DNA of 64,000 nt from Haloarchaeobius litoreus (lineage in GTDB: Archaea > Halobacteriota > Halobacteria > Halobacteriales > Natrialbaceae), in contig NZ_JANHJR010000004.1 of the NCBI RefSeq assembly GCF_024495425.1, positions 1-64,000 on the forward strand, read 5' to 3'. Of this stretch, positions 17,369 to 26,185 are shown one piece after another (the first letter of the stretch is position 1; every line of letters starts with the position of its first letter). Both the position numbers and the translations under genes were made by a program. Below the pieces are notes generated by a model. It had not been told where the DNA came from and made no database searches. It worked only from the letters and a program-made list of their open reading frames with translations.

Positions 17369-18235
17369 TCAGTCCGCGTCGGTGTCTACGGACCGAATCG
17401 TCAGCACCGGGACGGGCGAGGTTCGGACGATCTTCTCGGTGACGCTCCCCAGCAGATAGCGCTCCAGTCCCGTGCGACCGTGGGTTCCCATCACGACGAG
17501 GTCGACGTCGTTGTCCTCGATGTACCGACGCAGTTTCTTGTACGGTCTGCCGTAGCCGACCGCGGTCTCGACCCCGGCGACGGAGTCGTCGGCCCGGTCG
17601 GCGATGCTGTCGACGGCCTCCTCGGCAGCCTCCTCGAGCGCGTCGGTCATCAGCTCCGAACGGACGTCGAGCCCCATCGAGAACGCGTCGACGATGGAGA
17701 CGACGTTGAGCCGTGAGCCGTACCGCCCGGCGACGTCGAGCCCAACGTCCGCAGCTGCCTCCGCGGCGGCACTCCCGTCGGTCGGGATCAGCACGGACTC
17801 GTACGGGTAGTGTACCGACCCGTCGGCGGTGTCGCGGACGGTCAGCACCGGCACGTCGGAGCGGCGGAGGACCTTCTCGGTGACGCTCCCCAGCAGGTAG
17901 CGCTCGACGCCGGTCCGCCCGTGGGTGCCCATCACCACGATATCGATGTCGGCGTCGGAGACGTACTCGAGGATGACCCGGTAGGGAACCCCGCTTCGGA
18001 CGGCTCGTTCGACCGGGAGGTCGGCTTCCGAGACCTCCGCTCCGGCCTCGTCGACGATGGCCTCGGCGCGACTGCCGCTCTGTTCCTGTTCGGGCGCGTT
18101 CTCCGCGCTGCGCGAGTCGAGAACGCTGAGGACGTGGACGGTGGCATCGTAGTGACTCGCCAGGTCCTCCGCGTAGCCGACCGCCGACGTCGCACACTCG
18201 CTGCCGTCGGTCGGGACGAGTATCTGTTCGAACAT
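17369..18235 (-). CDS. Tandem UspA protein
   Basis: 288 residues from ATG 18235, two complete UspA domains (about 1-140 and 145-285). Each has the opening (I/L)L(V/I)PTDGS and the ATP-binding loop VVMGTHGRTG-(V/L)ERYLLGS. The two halves are clearly duplicates. Stress-response protein of the cytoplasm; no partner is indicated by context. Monocistronic. Confidence 0.9.
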   Translation of the reverse strand: MFEQILVPTDGSECATSAVGYAEDLASHYDATVHVLSVLDSRSAENAPEQEQSGSRAEAIVDEAGAEVSEADLPVERAVRSGVPYRVILEYVSDADIDIVVMGTHGRTGVERYLLGSVTEKVLRRSDVPVLTVRDTADGSVHYPYESVLIPTDGSAAAEAAADVGLDVAGRYGSRLNVVSIVDAFSMGLDVRSELMTDALEEAAEEAVDSIADRADDSVAGVETAVGYGRPYKKLRRYIEDNDVDLVVMGTHGRTGLERYLLGSVTEKIVRTSPVPVLTIRSVDTDAD

Positions 18236-18335
18236 GGGTTGACGGTTGGGTCCCACCGGACAATAATCTCGGGGATAACTCCGGAGTGCGGCCGGCCGTA
18301 CCGGTGACGGCGACCCGACATGCGTGCAGCCCGTC

Positions 18336-19337
18336 TCAGGGCCGCCAGCCCCGAAGGAACCCCGTCGAGACACCGCCGACGGCGAGCGCGGAGCCGATGC
18401 TGAACGTCCGGACCGCGAACACAGCGGCGGCCGCGTCGGCCTGGGAGGCGACGGTGAGCAGTCCCAGAACGACCCCGAGCAGCACGTCGTAGGCACCCAG
18501 ACTCGCGGGCACGGGGACGACACTGGCCGCCTGCGGGAATGGGATGACCGCGACGATGGGGAGCAGTGCCACCGGTGTCCCGATGCCACCCAGCGCCACC
18601 CAGAGGGCCCCTGCCGTGAGCAGCTGTTCGACGACGCCACCGACCGCGATGAGGGCGACCAGCCCGGGGGCGTCCCGGAACTGTCCCGCGCGCATCCAGA
18701 ACCGGTCGACGGCGGCCGCCACGTCCTCGCGGTCGTACGGCTCCGCCCGGTACAGCGACGAGACGAACCTGACCGGCGGTGCGAGGAGGACGACGATACC
18801 ACCGCTCAACCAGGCGTGGGTCGCACCCAGCAAGAGGCCGACGACGACGAGGACCGCGACCGCCCCACCGAGGGTGTAGAGGAGGAACGACGGGGTCGGC
18901 CCGAGCATGAGCAGCACGGCGACGAGAACCGTCGAGACGAACAGCTGCGCCCCCGACTTCACGTACTTGGCGACGCCCCGGACGCCCAGTGCCTCGCTGT
19001 AGCTCGTCTCCGTCTCGACGGCGAAGAACCGCGCCATGATGGGCTCGGAGGTCACCGGGCCAGCGGGACTGAGCGTGTCGAAGAAGTCACCGGCGAACGC
19101 GAACTGGACGCTCTTCCCCGGCGAGAGCCCACCGTTGAGCGGCCGAAGCGAGGCCCAGACGCCGATCCCGTCGGCGGCACCCTCGGCGAGGACCAGCGCG
19201 AGCACGAGGACCGCGAACAGGGGGGCGAGCGTCGCGGCCCGGCCGACGACGGTGCCGACACCGACGAACCAGAGATACGCGGCTATCGCTATCGCACCCA
19301 GCGTCGCACCGACGAGGAACCGCACGGCGGGGCGCAC
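18336..19337 (-). CDS. Lysylphosphatidylglycerol-synthase-TM family (UPF0104) protein
   Basis: 333 residues, about eight TM segments. The motif TLSPAGPVTSEPIMARFF (about 88-105) and PVPASLGAYDVLLG near the C-terminus are typical of UPF0104/LPG synthase TM proteins, which include archaeal AglD-like factors without the glycosyltransferase half. Role uncertain. The start is a GTG at 19337. Confidence 0.8.
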   Translation of the reverse strand: MRPAVRFLVGATLGAIAIAAYLWFVGVGTVVGRAATLAPLFAVLVLALVLAEGAADGIGVWASLRPLNGGLSPGKSVQFAFAGDFFDTLSPAGPVTSEPIMARFFAVETETSYSEALGVRGVAKYVKSGAQLFVSTVLVAVLLMLGPTPSFLLYTLGGAVAVLVVVGLLLGATHAWLSGGIVVLLAPPVRFVSSLYRAEPYDREDVAAAVDRFWMRAGQFRDAPGLVALIAVGGVVEQLLTAGALWVALGGIGTPVALLPIVAVIPFPQAASVVPVPASLGAYDVLLGVVLGLLTVASQADAAAAVFAVRTFSIGSALAVGGVSTGFLRGWRP

Positions 19338-19467
19338 ACCACCGTCTCAGAAGGGCATCTAGTTAAACCCGCCGTCACCCCGCGTCCGGACACTGGTTTT
19401 TTCAGGGTACGCTCCACCTCTCGGGTATGCCCGGTCTGGAAACCGCCCGGTGGACGGTGAGAACCGG

Positions 19468-20097
19468 ATGATTCGAGCCCGGTTCCGGATGACCCTCCCG
19501 CGGGAGATCTGGATCAGCGAGGTCTCACGGGCGAACCCGCAGGCGACGTACAGACTGCTGACCGCCGCAGCCGTCCAGGGCCGCTCGCTCGAACTCGGCG
19601 AGGTCGTCGCCGACGATCCACGGCCTGCCGTCGGGTCGGTCCGGGACCACCCAGACGTGGTCGCGTTCGACCTGCTGTTCGTCGACGACGGACGGGCGCT
19701 CTCGCGGTACGAGTCGACGGAGCTGCGGCTCTACGAGTTCCTCGGTGCGTCGTCGCTCCCACCCCTGTTCCCGGTCGTCGTCGAGGACGGCCGGATGACG
19801 TTCGACGTCGCCGCCACACGGGACCAGTTCGAGGCCGTCGGGGCCGTCCTCGACGACAGCGAGTTCCAGTACGAACTCCTCTCGGTGGTCCACACCGACG
19901 AGTCGGACGACGTCCTCACCGACCGACAGCGCGAGTGCCTCAGGATCGCTCGGCAGGCCGGATACTTCGAGGTGCCACGGCGCTGTACACTCGCCGATGT
20001 GGCCGACCGGCTTGACGTCGACAAATCCACCGCCAGCGTCACGCTGCGGCGGGCGACGGAACGGGTCCTCGACCAGTTCCTCGTGGGACCCGAATGA
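19468..20097 (+). CDS. Bat-type (HTH_10) transcriptional regulator
   Basis: 209 residues from ATG 19468 (GTG 19450 possible). The C-terminus is the bacterio-opsin-activator HTH: LTDRQRECLRIARQAGYFEVPRR then ADRLDVDKSTASVTLRRA (both in outline). The N-terminal half is a sensor-like domain without a recognised ligand. It is one of the many Bat-like regulators of haloarchaea. Target genes unknown. Confidence 0.85.
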   Translation: MIRARFRMTLPREIWISEVSRANPQATYRLLTAAAVQGRSLELGEVVADDPRPAVGSVRDHPDVVAFDLLFVDDGRALSRYESTELRLYEFLGASSLPPLFPVVVEDGRMTFDVAATRDQFEAVGAVLDDSEFQYELLSVVHTDESDDVLTDRQRECLRIARQAGYFEVPRRCTLADVADRLDVDKSTASVTLRRATERVLDQFLVGPE

Positions 20098-20142
20098 CCG
20101 TCGAGAAGGAGTCGAGTCGGTCCCCGCAGCGGGTATCAGTCG

Positions 20143-20565
20143 TTAGCTGTGCTGCTCGATGAGACTGCGCAGCGTGCCCTCGTCCTCGAACCCGACCATC
20201 TGCTTGACGGGGTCGCCGTCGGCGAACAGGACCATGGTCGGCACGCCCTGGACGCCGAACTGGGCGGCGAGTTGCTGGTTCGCGTCGACGTCGACCTTCG
20301 CGACGGCGGCGTCCGTGGTCTCGGCGATGGACTCGACGACGGGTTCGAGCATCTGGCAGGGGCCGCACCAGTCGGCGTAGAAGTCGACGAGGACGACGTC
20401 GTACTCGTCGATGGTCGACGTCAGCTCGTCCGTGCCGTTGACGTACACTGGCTCCGCCGGCCCGACGCCGTCGGCGCTGGCGCTGGCGCTATCGTCATCG
20501 GTCTCGTTCTGGAGTTGCTGCTTCTTCTGCTCGCGGATGTCCTCGATGGTACTATCTCCACTCAT
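20143..20565 (-). CDS. Thioredoxin
   Basis: 140 residues from ATG 20565. A charged N-terminal extension (1-40) precedes the thioredoxin fold with active site DWCGPC (Cys67, Cys70) and the cis-proline GVPTMVLF. It reduces disulfides or persulfides in the cytoplasm. Its promoter carries the GTATTGTGC box embedded in the palindrome TTGTGC-N7-GCACAA, which ties it to the sulfur gene set. Confidence 0.9.
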   Translation of the reverse strand: MSGDSTIEDIREQKKQQLQNETDDDSASASADGVGPAEPVYVNGTDELTSTIDEYDVVLVDFYADWCGPCQMLEPVVESIAETTDAAVAKVDVDANQQLAAQFGVQGVPTMVLFADGDPVKQMVGFEDEGTLRSLIEQHS

Positions 20566-20598
20566 CACCGGTTGGTTGGGGCTCCTCGAACTTAGGTG

Positions 20599-20620
20599 TT
20601 GTGCTATTTTTGCACAATAC
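20599..20620 (-). promoter_or_regulatory. Palindromic GTATTGTGC box before thioredoxin
   Basis: GCACAATAC at 20612-20620, with GCACAA pairing with TTGTGC at 20599-20604 across the A/T centre TATTTTT. The 9-mer is 47-55 bp before ATG 20565, and a CTTAGG element at 20591-20596 could be the TATA region. The palindrome suggests a dimeric regulator. Confidence 0.6.
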
Positions 20621-20767
20621 AGTCGCGCGGTAAATCGCGCCACCCATCCACAGAATGCCGGAATGCGACGACTATCGCCGACAGCGTGGCTTATCTGCCG
20701 TATCGCTGACAGTGCCTTTGTGTACAAAACACGAAATACTATTGCGCTTCGGCACGTATTCTGCAGT

Positions 20768-21502
20768 ATGACCCGTCACATCGCCGTACTCGACGCGTCG
20801 CTCGGTGACACGCCCGCCGAACGGAACCTGCGTCGTGAACTTGAGGCCCACGACGACGTCGAGGTCGACGTGTACAAGCTGCCCGACGGGGAGCATCCAC
20901 CGACCGTCGCGAGCTCGGCGTGGAACTACGATGGCGTCGTGGTCAGCGGCTCCCAGACCTCCGTCTACGAGGACCGCGACTGGATCCACGACGCCACCGT
21001 GTGGCTGCGCAACATCCACGCGGCCGGCATCCCCGTACTCGGCATCTGCTGGGGGCATCAGTTCATCGCGCAGGCCCTGGGTGGTCGCGTGGTCGACATG
21101 GGCGAGTACGAGCTGGGCTACCGACAGGTGTTCCGTGTGGGCGACGACCCGCTGTTCGAGGGCGTCCCGGAAGCGTTCGTCAGCTTCGAGACGCACTCCG
21201 ACAGGGTGGCGGAACTCCCGCCCGGGGCGAAGGTCCTCGCACGGAACGACAACGGCGTCCAGGCGTTCAGGGTCGGCAGTGCGTACGGCCTGCAGTTCCA
21301 CCCGGAGTACGACCGACAGACCGCCACCTGGGTCACCGAGGGGAAGGACCTTCCCGACGAGCGGATCCAGCAGGTCCTCGACGGCATCACCGACGAGTCC
21401 GTCGCGGCGGCCGAGGCGGCGACGATGGTCTTCGAGAACTTCCTTGAACTGGCGGGGACCCACCAGCGCGTCGTGGCCCCGGCCACGGGTCCTCGATACT
21501 GA
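20768..21502 (+). CDS. Class I glutamine amidotransferase (GMP-synthase-like)
   Basis: 244 residues from ATG 20768. The nucleophile elbow GICWGHQ (Cys94) and the pair His178/Glu180 in FHPEY complete the catalytic triad. It releases ammonia from glutamine; stand-alone members of this family have varied or unknown acceptors. The upstream segment 20739-20765 has a degenerate copy of the sulfur box (TACTATTGCGC), and the gene diverges from thioredoxin. Confidence 0.88.
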   Translation: MTRHIAVLDASLGDTPAERNLRRELEAHDDVEVDVYKLPDGEHPPTVASSAWNYDGVVVSGSQTSVYEDRDWIHDATVWLRNIHAAGIPVLGICWGHQFIAQALGGRVVDMGEYELGYRQVFRVGDDPLFEGVPEAFVSFETHSDRVAELPPGAKVLARNDNGVQAFRVGSAYGLQFHPEYDRQTATWVTEGKDLPDERIQQVLDGITDESVAAAEAATMVFENFLELAGTHQRVVAPATGPRY

Positions 21503-21667
21503 CTACTCCTCCGTCTCGTCGACCGCTTCGTCCCACGAGTCCGCGCCGAAGAACTCCTGGAGAGCCATCAGCACACCGACGTACGTCCCGAAGGCGACGA
21601 GGACGACAGGGACCACGAGCGCGATGACGAGCCCGGCCACCCCGGAACCGCCGAGCACCTGAATCAT
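21503..21667 (-). CDS. 54-residue single-TM membrane protein
   Basis: From ATG 21667 to TAG 21503-21505. It starts MIQVLGGSGVAG, has one hydrophobic span of about 25 residues (8-34) and an acidic C-terminus ending DETEE. Codon use is haloarchaeal. It converges on the amidotransferase gene, whose stop at 21500-21502 touches it. An AT-rich stretch at 21735-21760 could serve as promoter. No family is recognised. Confidence 0.55.
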   Translation of the reverse strand: MIQVLGGSGVAGLVIALVVPVVLVAFGTYVGVLMALQEFFGADSWDEAVDETEE

Positions 21668-21879
21668 CGATACCCCAGCTCACCGCGGGCGACTCCATGC
21701 ACCTGTCGGACCATAGCTGCAGACAACAGTCTTTCCCCAATTAATCTTGTGATATTATCCCACTACTGTCTCGTCGGGAGCTTCCCCCAGGGGGAGTGTA
21801 TCGGTGAGAAGTGAGCGCACGTCCGAGAATACTACCCTGGCCGACACCACGTACTGATGCTCGCATCATTCACATTCCT

Positions 21880-21888
21880 GCACAATAC
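21880..21888 (+). promoter_or_regulatory. GCACAATAC box before a tandem UspA gene
   Basis: The 9-mer lies 30-38 bp before ATG 21918 in the opposite orientation to the other copies, overlapping the expected TATA region, which would suit repression. The full match is TGCACAATACTG. Confidence 0.5.
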
Positions 21889-21917
21889 TGATTAGCTCCG
21901 TCCGCGTAGAGTCACCC

Positions 21918-22775
21918 ATGCGCGCAGTACTCGCAACCGACCTGTCGGACGCCATCGAGACCGCTCTCAGCTCACGGACCTGTCTCGAATGTCTCGAACG
22001 GTACGGGATCGACCAGATCGACCTCGTCACCGTCACCAGCCCGAACGTCACCGCCGGGATGCCGGGCAGCGACATCGGCGCTCGCACCAAGCGCGGACTC
22101 GAACGACAGCGACGGATGCTCGAAGAGGAGGGGTTCGACGTCCGAACGCACGTGATGCGGGGGACGCCACACCGCCGGATCAACGGTCTCGCCGACCGGG
22201 TCAAGGCCGACCTGGTGATCGTGGGATCACGTGGTCAGAGCCCGCTCGAACAGCGGTTCATCGGAGGGACCGCGAAGAACGTGGCCCGCACCGCGAGCCG
22301 ACCACTGCTCGTCCAGCGCATCCTCGAACACGGCGAGGAGGACCACGAGGTCGCCGCCGAGCACCTCTTCCAGCGCATCCTCTATGCGACCGACTTCTCC
22401 GAGAACGCCGAGCGGGCGTTCGACCAGTTCCAGCACCTCAAGCACGCGGCGAAGGAGGTGACGCTGCTCCACGTCGCGCCGCCCGAACGCCGGCCCGGAA
22501 GCGACCCCGACGCGGTGGCCGACGCGGAGGCCCGCCTCGACGAACTCGCCGCCGAACTGGGGGAGCTGGGTATCGAGACGCGGACCGTCGTTCGTGAGGG
22601 AGCCGCCGTCGAGGAGATTCTCGCCGCCGAGAAGGAGTTCGAGCCCACGACAATCCTGATGGGCTCGCGGGGCCGGAGCCGGATGCGTCGCCTGTTGCTG
22701 GGGAGCGTCTCCGAGGACGTCACTGCACGAGCACACTGCAACGTCCTGCTCGTCCCGCCGACCGGCGTGCGCTGA
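21918..22775 (+). CDS. Tandem UspA protein
   Basis: 285 residues with two UspA-like domains, about 1-140 and 148-283. Both ATP-loop equivalents read GSRG-(Q/R)S, (VIVGSRGQSPLEQR and LMGSRGRSRMRRLLLGS). Cys22 and Cys25 (RTCLECLERYG) add a CxxC pair in the first domain, unusual for UspA and suggestive of thiol chemistry. The sulfur-type promoter box supports that link. Confidence 0.85.
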   Translation: MRAVLATDLSDAIETALSSRTCLECLERYGIDQIDLVTVTSPNVTAGMPGSDIGARTKRGLERQRRMLEEEGFDVRTHVMRGTPHRRINGLADRVKADLVIVGSRGQSPLEQRFIGGTAKNVARTASRPLLVQRILEHGEEDHEVAAEHLFQRILYATDFSENAERAFDQFQHLKHAAKEVTLLHVAPPERRPGSDPDAVADAEARLDELAAELGELGIETRTVVREGAAVEEILAAEKEFEPTTILMGSRGRSRMRRLLLGSVSEDVTARAHCNVLLVPPTGVR

Positions 22776-22776
22776 G

Positions 22777-23619
22777 TCAGAGCTCCTCGGTGATGTGCTC
22801 CCAGATAGCGCACCAGTCTTCGACCGCGACGTAGCCCTCCACCTTCGCACAGGCCCCCCAGCCGTCGCCGTTCTCGTCCGGGATGAACTCCGCACAGTTG
22901 CCACACGACTGTCCCGGCTGCCCGAGACCGTCCGCGATGGCCTCGACCGACTCCATGAGCTGTACGGCCTCCTGCGTGCGGAGGTCGTTCGGGTCGCGCT
23001 CCTCCCCACCCTGTGAGCTGGCTGTCCGGTACTGTTCCGGGACCTGCGCGGTGGGCAACTCCTCCTCGGACAGCCCCTCGGGCACGCTCGGCTCGGGGAG
23101 CTCCTCCCAGACGGTACACCAGTCCGCGCCGTCGATGTAGCCCTCGACGGCCACACACGCGCCGAACCCGTCGCCGTTCCGGTCGTGGATGTACTCGTGA
23201 CAGTTCGCACAGCACCGCCCCGGCTGGTGGGCGTTGTTCTCCAGAGCCTCCTCGTACTCGGAGAACTGGACGTCCGCCTTGGGGAACAGCTCCTCGCTCC
23301 CCCGCTGTTCGCCGCCGATGGACCTCGCCGACAGGTAGACGTCAGGGACGGGTCCGTTCTCGAACTCCTCGCGGGAGACACCCTCCGGCAGCTCCTCGTC
23401 GTCGTCCTCACCGTCGTCCGTATCGTCGTCCGCATCATCGTCCGTGTCATCGTCCACTATCGTCGTCGTCTCGACGGCGGTGGTGCCGTCCGCGCCGTCC
23501 CCGTCACCGCCGAGACAACCGCTCAGGGCCCCGATGCCCGCCGTGGCGACGAGGTAGTGTCGCCGGCTCCACAGGTGGTACCCCGAACCGTCGTCCGGCC
23601 GCGAGCGTCGACCCTCCAT
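22777..23619 (-). CDS. Tat lipoprotein with two HiPIP-like iron-sulfur domains
   Basis: 280 residues. SRRHYLVATAGIGALSGC is a Tat lipobox signal (Cys35). An Asp-rich linker (about 52-76) follows, then two homologous domains, each starting (V)P(D/E)xY and GGE and each carrying C-x2-C-x14-C-x12-C: Cys137/140/155/168 and Cys239/242/257/270, both ending in DWC and a Trp. This is the cluster-binding pattern of high-potential iron-sulfur proteins, which carry one electron outside the membrane. ATG 23619 fits TATA-like ATTTTATG at 23646-23653. It faces the rhodanese-MBL gene and may pass electrons from sulfur oxidation. Confidence 0.75.
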   Translation of the reverse strand: MEGRRSRPDDGSGYHLWSRRHYLVATAGIGALSGCLGGDGDGADGTTAVETTTIVDDDTDDDADDDTDDGEDDDEELPEGVSREEFENGPVPDVYLSARSIGGEQRGSEELFPKADVQFSEYEEALENNAHQPGRCCANCHEYIHDRNGDGFGACVAVEGYIDGADWCTVWEELPEPSVPEGLSEEELPTAQVPEQYRTASSQGGEERDPNDLRTQEAVQLMESVEAIADGLGQPGQSCGNCAEFIPDENGDGWGACAKVEGYVAVEDWCAIWEHITEEL

Positions 23620-23773
23620 GCGTGTCCGTCGATGGCTATCACATAAAATTATGAACTACTGATGGCTGGAAACACGGGATTACTCGCAGTCGACCTGTTC
23701 GGGTGCCGGACGGGTACCGAAAACGAGACGGAGAATCAGGAGCCTGGACGGGTCGGAGTCGCGGTCAGCCCGA

Positions 23774-24967
23774 TCAGTCGCCGGTCAGCGCGTCCTGGCT
23801 GGCGGCGCAGTTGTTCGGGCCGAGTTCGAGCTCGAACGCCTCGTCGTCGTCGGCCGACTGCTGGCCGAGGTTCGTCGCGATGATGTCCTGGTAGTTGGCC
23901 GGGCGGGGCGGCATGTCGGCGAGGACGGTCTCGACGAAGTCCTCCTCGTCCATCGTGAGTGCGTCCATGTCCTCGCGGAGCTGGCCGATGGGTGCGGTGT
24001 AGGTGCCGTCCTCGGCGGGCTCGGCAGCGTCGCTGAAGTGAGCCCCACCGACGAGTACGTCGTCGTCCAGCGTGAGCACCTTCGTCTGCAGCGAGTCGTA
24101 GAGCTGGCGGGCCGCGTCGGGTGCCCCCTCGTCGCCCTCCTCGAGGTCCGGGCGTGCGACGCTCTCGACGAACAGGCCGTCGCCGGTGGCGAGCAGGCTG
24201 TCACCGAGCAGGTACGAGGTCATGCCGCTCGTGTGGCCGGGCGTGTGGACGGTCTCGATGGTCGCGTCGCCGACGGCGAACTCGTCGCCGTCCTCGGCGG
24301 AGACGAGCTCGTCGATGTAGGTGACGTCGCGCTGGCGCGCTGCTTCCGGGATGACGCCGGTGACGCCCTCCGCGTCGAGCGCACGGACGCCGGAGATGTG
24401 GTCGGCGTGGATGTGGGTGTCGAAGGCGTAGGTCAGCTCCGCGTCGAGCTCTGCAGCGTCGTCGAGGTAGCGGTCCGTGAAGGCCCGGAGCGGGTCGACC
24501 ACGGCGGCCTCGCCGTCGGAGACGAGCAGGTAGCCGAGACAGCCACTCGATGGGCGCTGGTACTGGTAGAGCGTTCCGGGTCCGTCGTACCGGCTGACCT
24601 CGACACGCTCGTAGATCCGGGCCCAGCCGTTCATCCCCTCGTCCAGGTGGACGACGTCACGGCCGTTCTCGGCGAGCTTGCTGGCGACGTACGCGCTGGC
24701 ACCGCCCTTCGCACAGAGGACGACGAGCGGCTCGCCCTCGGGAACCTGTTCGAGGATGTCCTCGTCGACCTCGTCCTCGAGGAAGTGGAAGTAGGGGACG
24801 TTGGCGATCTCGACGTTCTCATCGTCGATGTGCCACTCCTCGAAGTCCCCGTTCATGCGGGCGTCGAGGATGGTGACGTCCTCGCCGGCGTCGATCTGTG
24901 CCTTCAGTTCGCTCGGTTCGATCTCGTCGACCTCGACAGCGGGTGTCGGGAAGTCGTCTGCATCCAT
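23774..24967 (-). CDS. Rhodanese and metallo-beta-lactamase fusion (persulfide dioxygenase-like)
   Basis: 397 residues from ATG 24967. Residues about 10-125 are a rhodanese domain with active loop CAKGGAS (Cys85). Residues about 130-340 are a metallo-beta-lactamase domain with THIHADH and HTPGHT metal ligands and TGDGLFVE, closest to ETHE1-type persulfide dioxygenases. Usual fusions place the MBL first; here rhodanese leads. It could accept sulfane sulfur and oxidise it to sulfite, which the TauE exporter next door could remove. GATATAAG at 24998-25005 fits a leaderless start at 24967 rather than GTG 24979. Confidence 0.85.
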   Translation of the reverse strand: MDADDFPTPAVEVDEIEPSELKAQIDAGEDVTILDARMNGDFEEWHIDDENVEIANVPYFHFLEDEVDEDILEQVPEGEPLVVLCAKGGASAYVASKLAENGRDVVHLDEGMNGWARIYERVEVSRYDGPGTLYQYQRPSSGCLGYLLVSDGEAAVVDPLRAFTDRYLDDAAELDAELTYAFDTHIHADHISGVRALDAEGVTGVIPEAARQRDVTYIDELVSAEDGDEFAVGDATIETVHTPGHTSGMTSYLLGDSLLATGDGLFVESVARPDLEEGDEGAPDAARQLYDSLQTKVLTLDDDVLVGGAHFSDAAEPAEDGTYTAPIGQLREDMDALTMDEEDFVETVLADMPPRPANYQDIIATNLGQQSADDDEAFELELGPNNCAASQDALTGD

Positions 24968-24997
24968 GTTACACTCCACGGTTGGGGACTGGAGACC

Positions 24998-25026
24998 TTA
25001 TATCTTGTGAATACTGTGCAATACAG
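24998..25026 (-). promoter_or_regulatory. TATA box and variant GTATTG-CAC box before rhodanese-MBL
   Basis: In gene sense CACTGTATTGCACAGTATTC precedes GATATAAG. It differs from the GTATTGTGC consensus by loss of two bases but contains two overlapping half-sites (CTGTATTG and CAGTATT). A weaker GCAATACAG lies further up near 25126. Confidence 0.45.
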
Positions 25027-25144
25027 TGAATCTTGTTGTACAGGGAATCACGTTAAAATGCACTGAAAGGGCGGTTTAGACGCAACTACGGGAGATTCTG
25101 CCGAACGTAGAATTGCAAAATTAGAGCAATACAGGCTGTGTTCG

Positions 25145-26185
25145 TCAGTCGCCGGCCGGTGCCGCAGAGGTGGACTCGGAGCCCTCCTTACGCAGCTCGT
25201 AGATGGCGCTGTAGACCACCGCGCCACTCACCAGGAGTGCCGCACCGAGGATGATGATCAGGCTGACGGTGTCGAGGATGGGCATCTGGAGGACCCCACC
25301 GATCTCGCGGACTGCGACCGCGATGGCACCGAGCAGCAGCATGACACCGAAGTACACCTTGATGTCGTCCTCGTTGACGAGACTCGTCGCAGCGGCACCG
25401 AGGCGTGCACCCAGTGCACTACCGGCGAGCAGCGGGACGACGATGCTCAGGTCGACCGCACCGGACTGCGCGTAGAGGAAGCTCCCGAGACCGCCGGAGA
25501 AGACGATCTCGAACAGGTCCGTCCCGACCGCGACGGGGACCGGGACCCCGATGAGGTAGAACAGCGCGGGCATGCGGATGAACCCGCCACCCACGCCGAG
25601 GAACCCGGAGAGCAAGCCCGTCGCGAACGCGACGACGAGGATGAGCCAGAGTGAGACCCTGACCCCGCCCCGGAGCTTCATCATCGGTGGCACCCGGTAG
25701 GACTGGATCTTCTTCGCGATATCGGGGATGTCATCCCCGTCGATCTCACCATCGGCGTCGTGGTCGACACCACCGCCACCGCCTCCCTTCAGCGCCTCGC
25801 GCGTGACGAACATACCGATGCCACCGAGGAGGAAGACGTAGGCGACGCTGACGACCGTGCCAGCGAGCCCGATGTGCTGCAGGTACTCGAGCCCGAGCTT
25901 CCCGACCTCGATGCCGGCCGTCGTCCCGGCGATCATCAGGATGCCGAGCTTGTAGTCGACCTGGCCGAGGTCACGGTGTTTCAACGTCGCGATGACGGAT
26001 GTCCCGAACACGAACGCCAGGCCGGAGCCGACCGCGACGTTCGGCTCGTACCCCATCACCAGCAGCGCGGGCGTGACGAGGAACGACCCGCCCATCCCGA
26101 AGAAGCCGAACAGGATGCCGATGAGCAGGCCGAACCCGGTGAACAGCGCGAGCAGGTCCACGCCCACCCCCATCAGCTCCATCAT
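25145..26185 (-). CDS. TauE/SafE family sulfite/sulfonate exporter-type permease
   Basis: 346 residues, about eight TM segments. GFFGMGGSFLVTPALLVMGY (about 28-47) and GFLGVGGGFIRMPALFYLIG are the paired TauE repeats. A Gly/Asp-rich cytoplasmic insertion (about 135-165) is unusual. The family exports sulfite, sulfoacetate or related anions. The ATG overlaps the stop of the upstream 69-residue membrane gene (ATGA), so the two are co-translated. Confidence 0.88.
   Translation of the reverse strand: MMELMGVGVDLLALFTGFGLLIGILFGFFGMGGSFLVTPALLVMGYEPNVAVGSGLAFVFGTSVIATLKHRDLGQVDYKLGILMIAGTTAGIEVGKLGLEYLQHIGLAGTVVSVAYVFLLGGIGMFVTREALKGGGGGGVDHDADGEIDGDDIPDIAKKIQSYRVPPMMKLRGGVRVSLWLILVVAFATGLLSGFLGVGGGFIRMPALFYLIGVPVPVAVGTDLFEIVFSGGLGSFLYAQSGAVDLSIVVPLLAGSALGARLGAAATSLVNEDDIKVYFGVMLLLGAIAVAVREIGGVLQMPILDTVSLIIILGAALLVSGAVVYSAIYELRKEGSESTSAAPAGD

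Noticed and set aside
16509-18263. Single long minus-strand gene joining SDR and UspA regions
   Set aside because: The SDR starts at its own ATG 17276; upstream the frame is an arginine-rich shadow of the UspA gene, which is read in another frame.
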